Source of the DNA: CAZBZG01 sp964496245
GTDB taxonomy: Bacteria; Planctomycetota; SZUA-567
Assembly: GCA_964496245.1 (NCBI GenBank)
Contig: CAZBZG010000116.1
Location: forward strand, 1 to 13,131
Direction of reading: 5' to 3'
DNA: 13,131 nucleotides
Made by a program: the position numbers and the translations under genes. Below the pieces are notes generated by a model. The model saw only the letters and a program-made list of their open reading frames with translations, was not told the origin of the DNA and did not search any database. Within the stretch, counting starts at the first letter, position 1. Each line of letters starts with the position of its first letter. Shown in pieces: positions 6,781-13,131 of this stretch.

Positions 6781-7542
6781 ATGAAGATGAAACAGATGAC
6801 AGTGCGTGTGTTGGCTGGTGCCGTGCTCGTGGCAGCGGCCGCAGGCGGGCAGGAACGGCTCCATGCCCAGGAGGCGCACGTGGAGGCGCGCGTCGACTTC
6901 GATGGTATCCAGGGGACACGCGGCCGGGGCCAGCTCAAGGGACCCGAGACCCCGGCGCAGAAGGAACTGCGCGCGCTCCGTCTTCAGCAGGCTTTCCTGC
7001 AGGACCGGCAGGAGGCGCTGCAGAACGAGGCCCTGCAGGAAGCCGAAGTGGCCAAGGCCATGGAAGCGTCCCAGCAGGCCACGATCGCCTTCTACGAGAA
7101 GCTCGAAGCCCATCCCGACTACCAGGCCCTCCAGAAGCAGCAGGAGGAACTCAACCAGCAGCGCAAGAAGCTGTACGTGAAGATGCGGGGCAAGGACCGG
7201 CAGGCCAGGCAGGAGGTCCGCGCCGAGGTCCACGAGATGCACAATGACATCCGGACCGTGAGCAGCAAGATCAACCGGTTCCCGGAGACCGATCCCGAAC
7301 TCGCCAAGCTCAAGAAGGCCAAGCAGGAAGCGGCCCTCGCGTTCCTCGCCAAACTCGAGGCGAAGCTGAACGAAGACGAGGAGTACGTTGTGCTCGACAA
7401 GCGGCTGGAGACGCTGCAGGAGACCCTCCAGCTCGTGCAGCGGGATTCCTGGCGCGAGCGGCGCGAAGAGATGAAGAAGAAAGCGCAAGAGCAGGGCCAG
7501 GAGGAGACGCCGGCCAAGCCGAAGCCTGTGGAGACCTTCTAG
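6781..7542 (+). CDS. Secreted coiled-coil protein with an internal duplication
   Basis: This is a 253-residue protein of no family I can name. ATG at 6781 is preceded by GGAGGAG at 6768-6774 (6-nt spacing); a second ATG at 6787 has its own AAGGAG and is equally possible. Residues 1-30 look like a signal peptide (MTVRVLAGAVLVAAAAGG, then LHAQ), so the protein is probably periplasmic. From about residue 58 to 240 it is almost entirely charged, Gln/Lys/Glu-rich helix, predicted to be coiled coil. A segment at 91-130 (ATIAFYEKLEAHPDYQAL) is echoed at 175-217 (AALAFLAKLEAKLNEDEEY), which suggests duplication. The tail ETPAKPKPVETF is flexible. It follows the parvulin gene by 99 bp and is followed by a strong hairpin, so it probably ends the operon. 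The layout recalls Skp/OmpH-type chaperones next to folding factors, but no sequence match to OmpH is evident. Confidence 0.75.
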   Translation: MKMKQMTVRVLAGAVLVAAAAGGQERLHAQEAHVEARVDFDGIQGTRGRGQLKGPETPAQKELRALRLQQAFLQDRQEALQNEALQEAEVAKAMEASQQATIAFYEKLEAHPDYQALQKQQEELNQQRKKLYVKMRGKDRQARQEVRAEVHEMHNDIRTVSSKINRFPETDPELAKLKKAKQEAALAFLAKLEAKLNEDEEYVVLDKRLETLQETLQLVQRDSWRERREEMKKKAQEQGQEETPAKPKPVETF

Positions 7543-7591
7543 CCGGACGCGCGGCAACGGGTCGACGATTCCCGTCCGTTCTCACCAAGCT

Positions 7592-7622
7592 GCACGGCCC
7601 CCTCTGTCCGGAGGGGCCGTGC
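7592..7622 (+). terminator. Strong hairpin after the envelope operon
   Basis: GCACGGCCCC at 7592-7601 pairs perfectly with GGGGCCGTGC at 7613-7622 across an 11-nt loop, 50 bp after the coiled-coil gene's stop. Only a short ATTT follows, so it is a terminator of the T-poor type or an mRNA-stabilising end. Its position at the end of a run of same-strand genes supports termination. Confidence 0.6.
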
Positions 7623-7887
7623 CATTTCACAGCCACAGCAGGTGTGTCAGCCGTCGGGACAGGGCGGTGCGCGTACCTGTCTCACGCCATGCGTCTGCCG
7701 GATGCATGCAGGCGCGAGACACCGCGGATGCGGCGGGTTGCCACCACGTAACGCGTTCTTCCGGCGCAGGTTGTGGCTCCTCGCGTACATGCCGGCCCAG
7801 CAGGACGTCCCGGCACGGGGATTGCATTGCTCCCGCTGGACCGCGCTGGAAGGGCCCTGCCGATCACCCGAGCACCAGGAGATGGCC
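7623..7887 (+). other. Gene-free stretch upstream of the YyaL-like remnant
   Basis: No reading frame here has convincing protein character, although frames are open because of the high GC content. It should hold the promoter of the YyaL-like gene, but I see no good -35/-10 pair. The 8-bp palindrome TGCATGCA near 7702 is isolated. Confidence 0.35.
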
Positions 7888-8777
7888 ATGAATCTTCCGA
7901 GGGCCGAGGAGATCGCCCGCCTTCCGCTGGACGGGGGTGCAGCGTTCAATCGTCTCATCCACGAGAGCAGCCCCTATCTCCTGCAGTACGCGCGCAATCC
8001 CGTGGATTGGTTCCCCTGGGAAGCGGAGGCTTTCGCCAAGGCGAAGCGCGAGGACAAGCCCGTCTTCCTCTCCATCGGCTACAGCACCTGCTGCGCCGGT
8101 TCCGCGAAGGCCAAGCCGGCCTCCCGGCCGTGCTCGACGACTATGCATTCCTCGTCTGGGGGTTGCTGGAGCTCTACGAAGCGGCTTTCGATGCCGAGCA
8201 CCTGATGGCGGCCATTGTGTTGCACGAACGGATGCGCGCGGACTTCCGTGACGAGCAGAGCGGCGGTTTCTTCCTGACGGCGGACAATTCCGAAGAGCTT
8301 CTCTTTCGCGCCAAGGAGATCTACGACGGCGCCATTCCGTCAGGCAACAACGTGGCTGTGTGGAATGCGCTGCGCTTGGGGCGCATGACCGGGGAAGCGG
8401 CCTACGAAGAGGAGACCGAGACCGCCCTGCGCGCCTTTGCCCACCAGGTCGACAGGTCTCCACTCGGCTCCACGCAGCTGCTCGTGGCCCTGGACTTCGC
8501 ACTCGGGCCCACCCGGGAGATCGCAATCACCGGCCCACAAGAGGCCGAGGACACTCGCGCGCTTGTGCAGGCCGTGCGTGAGCTCTACCTCCCGCGCGCC
8601 GTACTGCTGCTGCGGCCGACCGATCAGACGGACCCGCCCGTCACAAAGCTCGCGCCGTTCACGCAGGATCAGACCGCGCAACAGGGTCGCGCAGCCGCGT
8701 ACGTCTGCCGGGACCAGGCCTGCGAAGAGCCGGTGACCGATCCGGATGTCCTGAGGCGGAGGCTGCAAGCGCGCTGA
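7888..8777 (+). pseudogene. YyaL/DUF255 thioredoxin-domain protein with central deletion
   Basis: Family members are about 680-700 residues: an N-terminal thioredoxin-like DUF255 domain followed by an (alpha/alpha)6 glycosidase-like domain; their cellular role is poorly known. ATG at 7888 has AGGAG at 7877-7881. The N-terminal piece has FNRLIHESSPYLLQYARNP, VDWFPWEAEAF and EDKPVFLSIGYSTC, the standard opening. Normally HWCHVM follows, giving the CxxC pair; here the DNA jumps into another frame that reads LLRRFREGQAGLPAVLDDYA and continues through the genuine C-terminus to TGA at 8775-8777. The pieces (about 68 and 229 residues) leave some 380-400 residues missing. The join at 8086-8095 (ACCTGCTGCG) has a short overlap where both sides can share CTGC. 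The protein as written would lack its redox pair and most of the helical barrel. Confidence 0.8.
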
Positions 8778-8948
8778 TCGAACCGTCCGCCCAAGGAGCG
8801 CGCCGCACGGGTCGGAGTTGGTGTTGCGGCCGTCCGTCGCGGCCGCCTTCCGAGAGCGGGCGCCCGCGATCCGCGCCGGGGGCGGAAGAGACGGATGGGC
8901 GGCGCCTGCGACCATTTGCGCTTGCGTTGGACCTGAAAATGCCGTATA

Positions 8949-8976
8949 CCCTACGGGGGCGTTGAGGGGCGTAGGG
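8949..8976. repeat. Inverted repeat within the G-rich tract
   Basis: CCCTACG at 8949-8955 is the exact reverse complement of CGTAGGG at 8970-8976, with a 14-nt spacer. It overlaps the G-quadruplex-type tract, so a hairpin and a quadruplex would compete for the same bases. Confidence 0.4.
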
Positions 8977-8986
8977 GCTCAGGGGG
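8955..8986 (+). promoter_or_regulatory. G-quadruplex-type motif upstream of the channel gene
   Basis: Four runs of at least four G lie in 32 nt: 8955-8959, 8966-8969, 8974-8977 and 8982-8986, separated by 6, 4 and 4 nt. This fits the usual quadruplex pattern with unusually long G-runs. It ends 6 nt before the assembly gap and 21 nt before the ATG of the channel gene, so if real it lies in the promoter or 5' leader. TATACC at 8945-8950 with a weak TTGCGT 17 nt upstream could be a promoter. Confidence 0.5.
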
Positions 8987-8992
8987 CGACGA

Positions 8993-9002
8993 NNNNNNNN
9001 NN
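8993..9002. other. Assembly gap of ten N
   Basis: Ten undetermined bases mark a scaffold join; the true length is unknown. The gap would contain the ribosome binding site, and perhaps the first codons, of the gene starting at 9007. Confidence 0.98.
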
Positions 9003-9006
9003 ACCG

Positions 9007-10077
9007 ATGGCCGCATCGGGTGGCACCTCCAACCTCATCCAGCTGCAGGCCCGCTGGCGGGTGCAGGAGAAAGACGGCATTTCGCGGCGGGACGCGCTGC
9101 TCACGCGTCTGCGCGCATCCGGAGATGCCGTGCGGAACGTGGAGAAGGACCTGCGCGGCATTCCCCTGGTCCAGGAGGATCTGTCCGGCATGGACTTCTC
9201 GCGCTGCGACCTCCGCGGCGCAGACCTGACCGGTGCGCAACTCGCCGATGCCCAGTTCTCCTGGGCCCAGATGCAGGGCGCGAGCCTCAACGGGGCGCAG
9301 ATCGACCGGTGTCAGTTCCTGGGCGCTGACCTGACCGAAGCCAATCTCAACGAGTGCAGAGGCGCGCGTGTCTCGTTTGGCGCGAGCACTCTGGCCAAGG
9401 CCACGCTCTTCGGCGCGGTGCTCCAGGAGAGCACTTGCAGCAAGGCCAAGCTGCCCGGGGCGGACCTGCGCACGGCCGTGCTGGCGGGCTCGCGCCTGCG
9501 CGAAACGGATCTGCGCGGCGCCAGTCTGGCGGAAGCGGATCTCCAGTCCGTGGACCTCACGGACGCTCGGATCGACGGCGCGCATCTGGATGGCGCCGAT
9601 CTACAGGAAGCCAGTCTGCGCGGCATCAAGGGATACCTCAAGGCGTCGTGGGTCAGCACGGACATCCGGCACGTGGACTTTTGCGGTGCGTACCTGGTGC
9701 GCCGCCACATCATGGACGAGAACTATCTGCACGAATTCCGCAACCGCGGCACGCAGTATGAAGTCCTCTACCAGCTCTGGAAGCTGACCTCGGACTGTGG
9801 TCGCAGCCTGACGCGCTGGGGGCTGTTCATCCTGGCCATCGCGCTGGTCTTCGCTGGCCTGTATTCTCTGGTCGCGATCGACTACGGCGACTACCCGTCG
9901 GCGCTCTCGCCCTTCTACTTCAGCATCGTGACCCTGACGACGCTGGGGTATGGGGATGTGCTGCCGGCGTCGACCGCCGCCCAGGTCCTGGTCATCATCG
10001 AAGTGACCTCCGGCTACGTGGCGCTGGGAGGCATGCTCAGCATCTTCGCCAACAAGATGGCCCGACGAGCGGAGTGA
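9007..10077 (+). CDS. Pentapeptide-repeat protein fused to a two-helix potassium channel
   Basis: This 356-residue protein joins a cytosolic beta-helix to an ion-channel module in the inner membrane. ATG at 9007 lies 4 nt after the N gap, so the true start may be further upstream. Residues 1-55 are a mostly helical, charged N-terminus. Residues 56-205 are pentapeptide repeats of the A(D/N)LXX type (GADLTGAQLADAQFSWAQMQ; GADLRTAVLAGSRLRETDLR), with a weaker extension to about 230. A linker of about 40 residues (HEFRNRGTQYEVLYQLWKL) leads to TM1 at 271-291 (WGLFILAIALVFAGLYSLVA). The pore loop FYFSIVTLTTLGYGDVLPAS contains the K+ selectivity signature TTLGYGD at 311-317, and TM2 spans about 323-348. 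Such channels work as tetramers. No RCK/TrkA ligand domain is visible, so the repeat domain is the obvious candidate for gating, which is inference. The HDOD gene begins 53 nt after its stop. Confidence 0.88.
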   Translation: MAASGGTSNLIQLQARWRVQEKDGISRRDALLTRLRASGDAVRNVEKDLRGIPLVQEDLSGMDFSRCDLRGADLTGAQLADAQFSWAQMQGASLNGAQIDRCQFLGADLTEANLNECRGARVSFGASTLAKATLFGAVLQESTCSKAKLPGADLRTAVLAGSRLRETDLRGASLAEADLQSVDLTDARIDGAHLDGADLQEASLRGIKGYLKASWVSTDIRHVDFCGAYLVRRHIMDENYLHEFRNRGTQYEVLYQLWKLTSDCGRSLTRWGLFILAIALVFAGLYSLVAIDYGDYPSALSPFYFSIVTLTTLGYGDVLPASTAAQVLVIIEVTSGYVALGGMLSIFANKMARRAE

Positions 10078-10130
10078 CGAGGGGCAGGAGCGGCGCGCTC
10101 CCGCACGCACGCGAGACCGAAGGGATTCGC

Positions 10131-10988
10131 ATGTTTGGTTTTCTGCTGCGCCGCAAGACCGACCCCAAGGGGAACCTGAAGAAGGTCCTGGGCGAGTTCG
10201 AACTGCCCACCTTTCCGAATGTGGTTATGGAGACGCTGGAGAAGATCCGCGATCCCGCTTCCAATGCCGATGCGATCGCCAAGGTGCTCTCCACAGACCC
10301 CGGTCTGTCGGTCAAGGTGCTCAAGACCGTGAACTCGGCGGCCTTCTCGGCCAGCCGCAAGATCGACGACATCAAGCAGGCGGTGGCGCTCATGGGCATG
10401 TCCAGCCTGGAGACGCTCATCCTCTCGATCTCCGCGGGCAGCCTGCTGCCCAAGGCCGATTCCTCGGCCTGCGACGAGCGGGAGTTCTGGCGCGCGGCCG
10501 TGCTGCGGGCCACGCTCGGGCGGTCGCTGGCCGACCTCATGTGCCCGGCGAACCGCTTCGAATGCTTCACAGCCGGCCTCCTGCAGGACATGGCGCTGCC
10601 CTTCCTGGCCAAGCAGCGGCCCAAAGAGTACCGGTCCCTGCTCGAGGCCTGGCGCAGGGGCAGCGGCAACCTCGCGGCCATGGAGCGCGAGAAGTTCGCG
10701 TGGGATCACCCCGAGATCGCCACCTGGCTCTGCAACGAATGGGGCCTGCCCGAACGGCTCGCCGTGCTCGTGGGACGCCACCACGGCACGAACGCCGACC
10801 TCGAGGGCGCGGTGCCGGCGCCCGTGCTGCTGGTCTCGTGCATCCGCGACAATCCCGAGAACGACGGCGTGGGGCAACTCGTGCGGCTCGCCACCCTCAA
10901 GTGCGGCATCTCGCAGGAACGCATGCAACAGGTGGTGCGCGAGAGCCGCACGGCGGCCGATGAACTGATGGAGTTGATGGTCGACTGA
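10131..10988 (+). CDS. HDOD-domain signalling protein
   Basis: This is a 285-residue cytosolic protein with one HDOD domain, a non-catalytic relative of the HD phosphohydrolases found in bacterial signalling and stress regulators. ATG at 10131 is chosen because GAAGGG lies 6 nt upstream; a GTG at 10074 overlapping the channel stop would add 19 residues without HDOD character. The domain starts at about residue 15 with the standard pattern ELPTFPNVVMETLEKIRDPA, then VLSTDPGLSVKVLKTVNSAA, then QAVALMGMSSLETLIL. The back half has FTAGLLQDMALPFLA, where HD enzymes carry their metal ligands, and WDHPEIATWLCNEWGLPERL then GRHHG, both typical of HDOD. No receiver, GGDEF or EAL domain is attached. 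With only a 53-nt gap it is probably transcribed with the pentapeptide-repeat channel. Confidence 0.87.
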   Translation: MFGFLLRRKTDPKGNLKKVLGEFELPTFPNVVMETLEKIRDPASNADAIAKVLSTDPGLSVKVLKTVNSAAFSASRKIDDIKQAVALMGMSSLETLILSISAGSLLPKADSSACDEREFWRAAVLRATLGRSLADLMCPANRFECFTAGLLQDMALPFLAKQRPKEYRSLLEAWRRGSGNLAAMEREKFAWDHPEIATWLCNEWGLPERLAVLVGRHHGTNADLEGAVPAPVLLVSCIRDNPENDGVGQLVRLATLKCGISQERMQQVVRESRTAADELMELMVD

Positions 10989-11000
10989 GGCGGGTTCCAG

Positions 11001-11020
11001 GGAGGAGCCCCGCGTCCTCC
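11001..11020. terminator. Weak hairpin between converging genes
   Basis: GGAGGA at 11001-11006 pairs with TCCTCC at 11015-11020 across 8 nt, 12 bp after the HDOD stop, in the 92-bp space between convergent genes. It has a short stem and no T-tract, so its role is doubtful. Confidence 0.25.
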
Positions 11021-11080
11021 TCTCCTGCCGTCGCTCTCCAAGCGCGCGGTCGGGAAGGGGCGGGCGGCTGTGGAGTTGCT

Positions 11081-12958
11081 TCAGCGGAACTTGCCGTAGT
11101 CCCAGTAGAGGTTCTCGGCTTGGGGGGCTTCCTCGCGGGGCGTCACGCCCTGCGGGTGGGCGCGGGCGGCCGAGTGGGCGAACCGGTCGTAGGTTTCGAA
11201 TGCCGCGCTACCGTCCGCGGGATCGGTGGAACCTGCCTGCGGGGCCGAGCGGTCCGACGCGTCCGGCGCGTCCGGCGCGCGTGACTCGGACCAGTCCGGG
11301 AACCGGCCGCGCCGAGCAGGCGCGCTAGGCTGTGCCGGAGAGCTCTGCCCGCCGACGGGGGGGCGGCTGCCGTAGTCCGGCTGGAGGTAGGCGCCGCGTC
11401 CCTGGGGCGGCCGCTCTGCGGGGCGGCCCGGATGCTCCTCCAGCGGGCCCGGGGCCGGGCGCAATTCCCGGGCCTGCGGCCGGCCGCCACGCGGTGCGGG
11501 CTGGAGCAGGCCCTGCTCTTCCATGGCGTCGAGCTGCCGCAGATAGGCGCGGGCCCACTGCTGCCACGTGCGCAGGTCCACTTTCATCTCGGTGTAACGT
11601 TCATACGTATCGCGCGCGTCTTCTTCCGCGGGCGTGCCTTCCCGGTGCATGACGTCGTCCAGGCTGGGCGTGGGCGTGTGGAAGCTGAGCACTTTGCTCC
11701 AGTACATGCGCGCGCCCACCGCGTCCTGGTTGAGGAAGTAGCAGATCTCGCCGATCCGGAAGTAGGTGCCCGCGCACTGGGCGAGGCGCCTCTGCCGTTC
11801 GGCTTCCTGGATGGCCCGGTTGTAGTTCTTGAGCGCGTTGTGCTTGGCTTGGACCGCCTTGGCAAGGTCCTGGTCGTCGAGCGCGTCCCGGAAGAGGTGG
11901 AAGCTGCGGGCCTGGTGGATCTCGCCCGCGGTGTGGTGGTAGACGGGGTTGTGGGCGTCGACCGCGAGCGCCTTCTGAATGCAGCGGTCGGCCTTGTCGA
12001 AGGCGGCCAGTTCCTTGTACACCTGAGCCAGGTCGTTCCAGGCCTCGCCGAACGATTCATCGTGTTCGACTGCCGCGCGGTAGTAGCGCAACGAATCCTT
12101 GAGGCGCCCCTGGCGGACCAGGTTGCCCGCGTAGATGTAGTTCGTGTAGGCGTCGTAGGCTTCTGTGTAACTCTCCCATTTGTAACGCCCGAGGTTGGCG
12201 TCGTTAGCGTCCATCCAGGGAAACGGCTGGGGGGCAGCCGAGTCCGCGCGTGCGCGCGACGGCCGGGGCGGCCGATCGTCTCCCACGGGCGTCACGCGCA
12301 CCGGCCGTGACGTCGTGGCAGATGCCACGTTGCCCGCCTTGTCGCGCGCGGTCACCTGGATCCAGAGGCGCCGGCTCTTCGTCGCAGGGACGGTCCAGTT
12401 CTTTTCTCCGTCGTTCTTCGTGGCCTGGTGAATGGTCGTCCAGGACCGTCCGCGATCGGTCGAATAGGCCAGCCGGATCGGCTGGTCCCCGAAGTTCTCG
12501 TCCGCGGCCTGCCACGTGATGGGCATGACTTCGCCCGTTGCAACGGTTTCGTGACCGCGCGGACGTACGAGACGGACGACCGGCTGCGTGGTGTCCACGA
12601 TTACGCAGGCCTCGGGCGGATCCGCGGGGGCGGGCGGCTGGGGCTTGCCCGCATCGTCGCCGGCCCGCGAACGGAAGTAGTAGACGCCATCGGACGGCAC
12701 CTGGACCCATCGGACGAACCGCGGCCCGTTGTCCGTCTCCTGCACGCGGCAGGAACCCACCATACGCCAGCTGTCGCCTTTGCGGCGGGTGATGAAGAGA
12801 TCCGCAGTGCGCGCGTCGTGACTCGTCGTGTCCTTGGGCGCGAGCGTGATCTCGAAGCGGTGGCTGCGCACGGCCTGCTGGCGCAGATCCGTGGCCGAAG
12901 CCCGCCCACCGAGGCTGAAAACCAGGCAGGCGCCGAGCAGGACGCGTTGGCAGGACAA
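11081..12958 (-). CDS. Secreted Ig-like/TPR-repeat protein with Pro-rich tail
   Basis: This is a large exported protein of unknown function with a planctomycete-like layout. I choose TTG at 12956-12958: GGGAGG (plus 12966-12971) lies 7 nt upstream, and the product opens directly with a signal peptide (SCQRVLLGACLVFSLGGRASA, cleavage near residue 22). An ATG at 13039 in frame lacks a ribosome binding site and would bury the signal behind 27 charged residues. Counting from the TTG, about 23-113 is a beta-rich domain. About 121-223 is an Ig/fibronectin-like domain with IRLAYSTDRGRSWTTIHQA and VTARDKAGNVASA. Residues 268-433 are TPR-like helices (YYRAAVEHDESFGEAWNDLA; DKADRCIQKALAVDAHNPVY). Residues 473-625 are a Pro/Arg/Ser-rich disordered tail ending ENLYWDYGKFR. 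The total is 625 residues. It probably scaffolds interactions outside the cytoplasm; partners are unknown. Confidence 0.82.
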   Translation of the reverse strand: MSCQRVLLGACLVFSLGGRASATDLRQQAVRSHRFEITLAPKDTTSHDARTADLFITRRKGDSWRMVGSCRVQETDNGPRFVRWVQVPSDGVYYFRSRAGDDAGKPQPPAPADPPEACVIVDTTQPVVRLVRPRGHETVATGEVMPITWQAADENFGDQPIRLAYSTDRGRSWTTIHQATKNDGEKNWTVPATKSRRLWIQVTARDKAGNVASATTSRPVRVTPVGDDRPPRPSRARADSAAPQPFPWMDANDANLGRYKWESYTEAYDAYTNYIYAGNLVRQGRLKDSLRYYRAAVEHDESFGEAWNDLAQVYKELAAFDKADRCIQKALAVDAHNPVYHHTAGEIHQARSFHLFRDALDDQDLAKAVQAKHNALKNYNRAIQEAERQRRLAQCAGTYFRIGEICYFLNQDAVGARMYWSKVLSFHTPTPSLDDVMHREGTPAEEDARDTYERYTEMKVDLRTWQQWARAYLRQLDAMEEQGLLQPAPRGGRPQARELRPAPGPLEEHPGRPAERPPQGRGAYLQPDYGSRPPVGGQSSPAQPSAPARRGRFPDWSESRAPDAPDASDRSAPQAGSTDPADGSAAFETYDRFAHSAARAHPQGVTPREEAPQAENLYWDYGKFR

Positions 12959-12965
12959 GGGATGG

Positions 12966-12971
12966 CCTCCC
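12966..12971 (-). promoter_or_regulatory. Ribosome binding site deciding a TTG start
   Basis: On the minus strand GGGAGG lies 7 nt before the TTG at 12958. It is the only good Shine-Dalgarno match near the N-terminus of the Ig/TPR gene and places the start exactly at the signal peptide. Confidence 0.6.
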
Positions 12972-13037
12972 GTGCGGGTCGTCGTTGCGAGTTCCTCTTC
13001 CAGCTGTCGCAGGGCGGGAAGAGGACACGCCACCCCC

Positions 13038-13131
13038 ATTATCGGCCATTCGGGGTTGCCGAACGCACCAAAAAGCGGCGTGGTTCAAGAACCCGCGGGT
13101 CCGGGTCACACATGGGACGCGGAGCGGTATG
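13038..13131 (-). promoter_or_regulatory. Upstream region of the Ig/TPR gene
   Basis: On the minus strand GATAAT (plus 13038-13043) matches a -10 box about 80 nt before the TTG start, but no matching -35 lies at normal spacing. TTCGG/CCGAA arms at 13049-13053 and 13059-13063 form a small inverted repeat just upstream. The rest of the edge shows no gene. Confidence 0.3.

Noticed and set aside
5884..7557. Minus-strand frame of 557 codons opposite the isomerase and coiled-coil genes
   Set aside because: It is Leu/Arg/His-rich with no domain, and it lies antisense to two genes with clear signal peptides and ribosome binding sites. It is open because of high third-position GC.
11250..11280. Short tandem repeat of GCGTCCGGC as a possible array
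   Set aside because: There are only two copies, and they encode the PDAPDAS part of the disordered tail; this is ordinary low-complexity coding sequence.
11432..12310. Plus-strand frame of 292 codons opposite the Ig/TPR gene
   Set aside because: It is Val-rich low-complexity sequence with no motif; the minus strand carries Ig-like and TPR-type patterns.
1..13131. tRNA, rRNA, CRISPR array, IS element or phage genes
   Set aside because: I found no regularly spaced direct repeats, no transposase or integrase motifs, and no recognisable cloverleaf or rRNA sequence on either strand by eye. A covariance-model scan could still find a small RNA.

Overview
The window is 13.1 kb of GC-rich bacterial DNA from a draft assembly: it carries a 10-base N gap at 8993-9002, several single-base frameshifts and several sub-gene junctions. 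The gene content suggests a Planctomycetota-like or neighbouring PVC/Hydrogenedentota-type bacterium: an SGSH-like sulfatase, a DUF6785-type membrane protein, an EboC-like UbiA protein, and a large secreted Ig-like/TPR protein. This is inference from gene families; no phylogenetic marker is present.

Region 1 (1-2559, mostly minus strand) is a chain of broken genes. In minus-strand order it holds an N-terminal sulfatase fragment with an in-frame TAG, the middle to C-terminal part of a DUF6785-type membrane protein (frameshifted), the C-terminal half of a MacB/FtsX-type permease, the first ~105 codons of its ABC ATPase partner (frameshifted inside the nucleotide-binding domain, before the Q-loop), and a 17-codon tail of something unrecognised. 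A 32-bp inverted-repeat unit and a short plus-strand fragment resembling a lipoprotein signal peptide lie at the left edge.

Region 2 (2826-7542, plus strand) looks like a cell-envelope operon: a UbiA/EboC-like prenyltransferase (one frameshift), an O-antigen ligase/Wzy-type membrane protein, a secreted SurA/PrsA-type parvulin isomerase that overlaps the ligase gene by 4 bp, and a secreted coiled-coil protein with an internal duplication. Two hairpins sit between the last two genes and a strong hairpin follows the last one.

Region 3 (7623-10988, plus strand) holds a YyaL/DUF255 gene that has lost its middle ~400 codons, then a G-quadruplex-type tract abutting the assembly gap, a fusion of pentapeptide repeats to a two-helix potassium-channel module (TTLGYGD filter), and an HDOD signalling protein just downstream.

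Region 4 (10989-13131, minus strand) has one secreted protein of about 625 residues: a signal peptide, two beta-type domains (one Ig-like), TPR-like helices and a long Pro-rich tail. It probably starts at a TTG with a good ribosome binding site.

The intact genes point to surface polymer assembly and periplasmic protein folding, plus a possible ion-channel/HDOD signalling pair. The broken genes may be true decay, but mis-assembly explains them at least as well.
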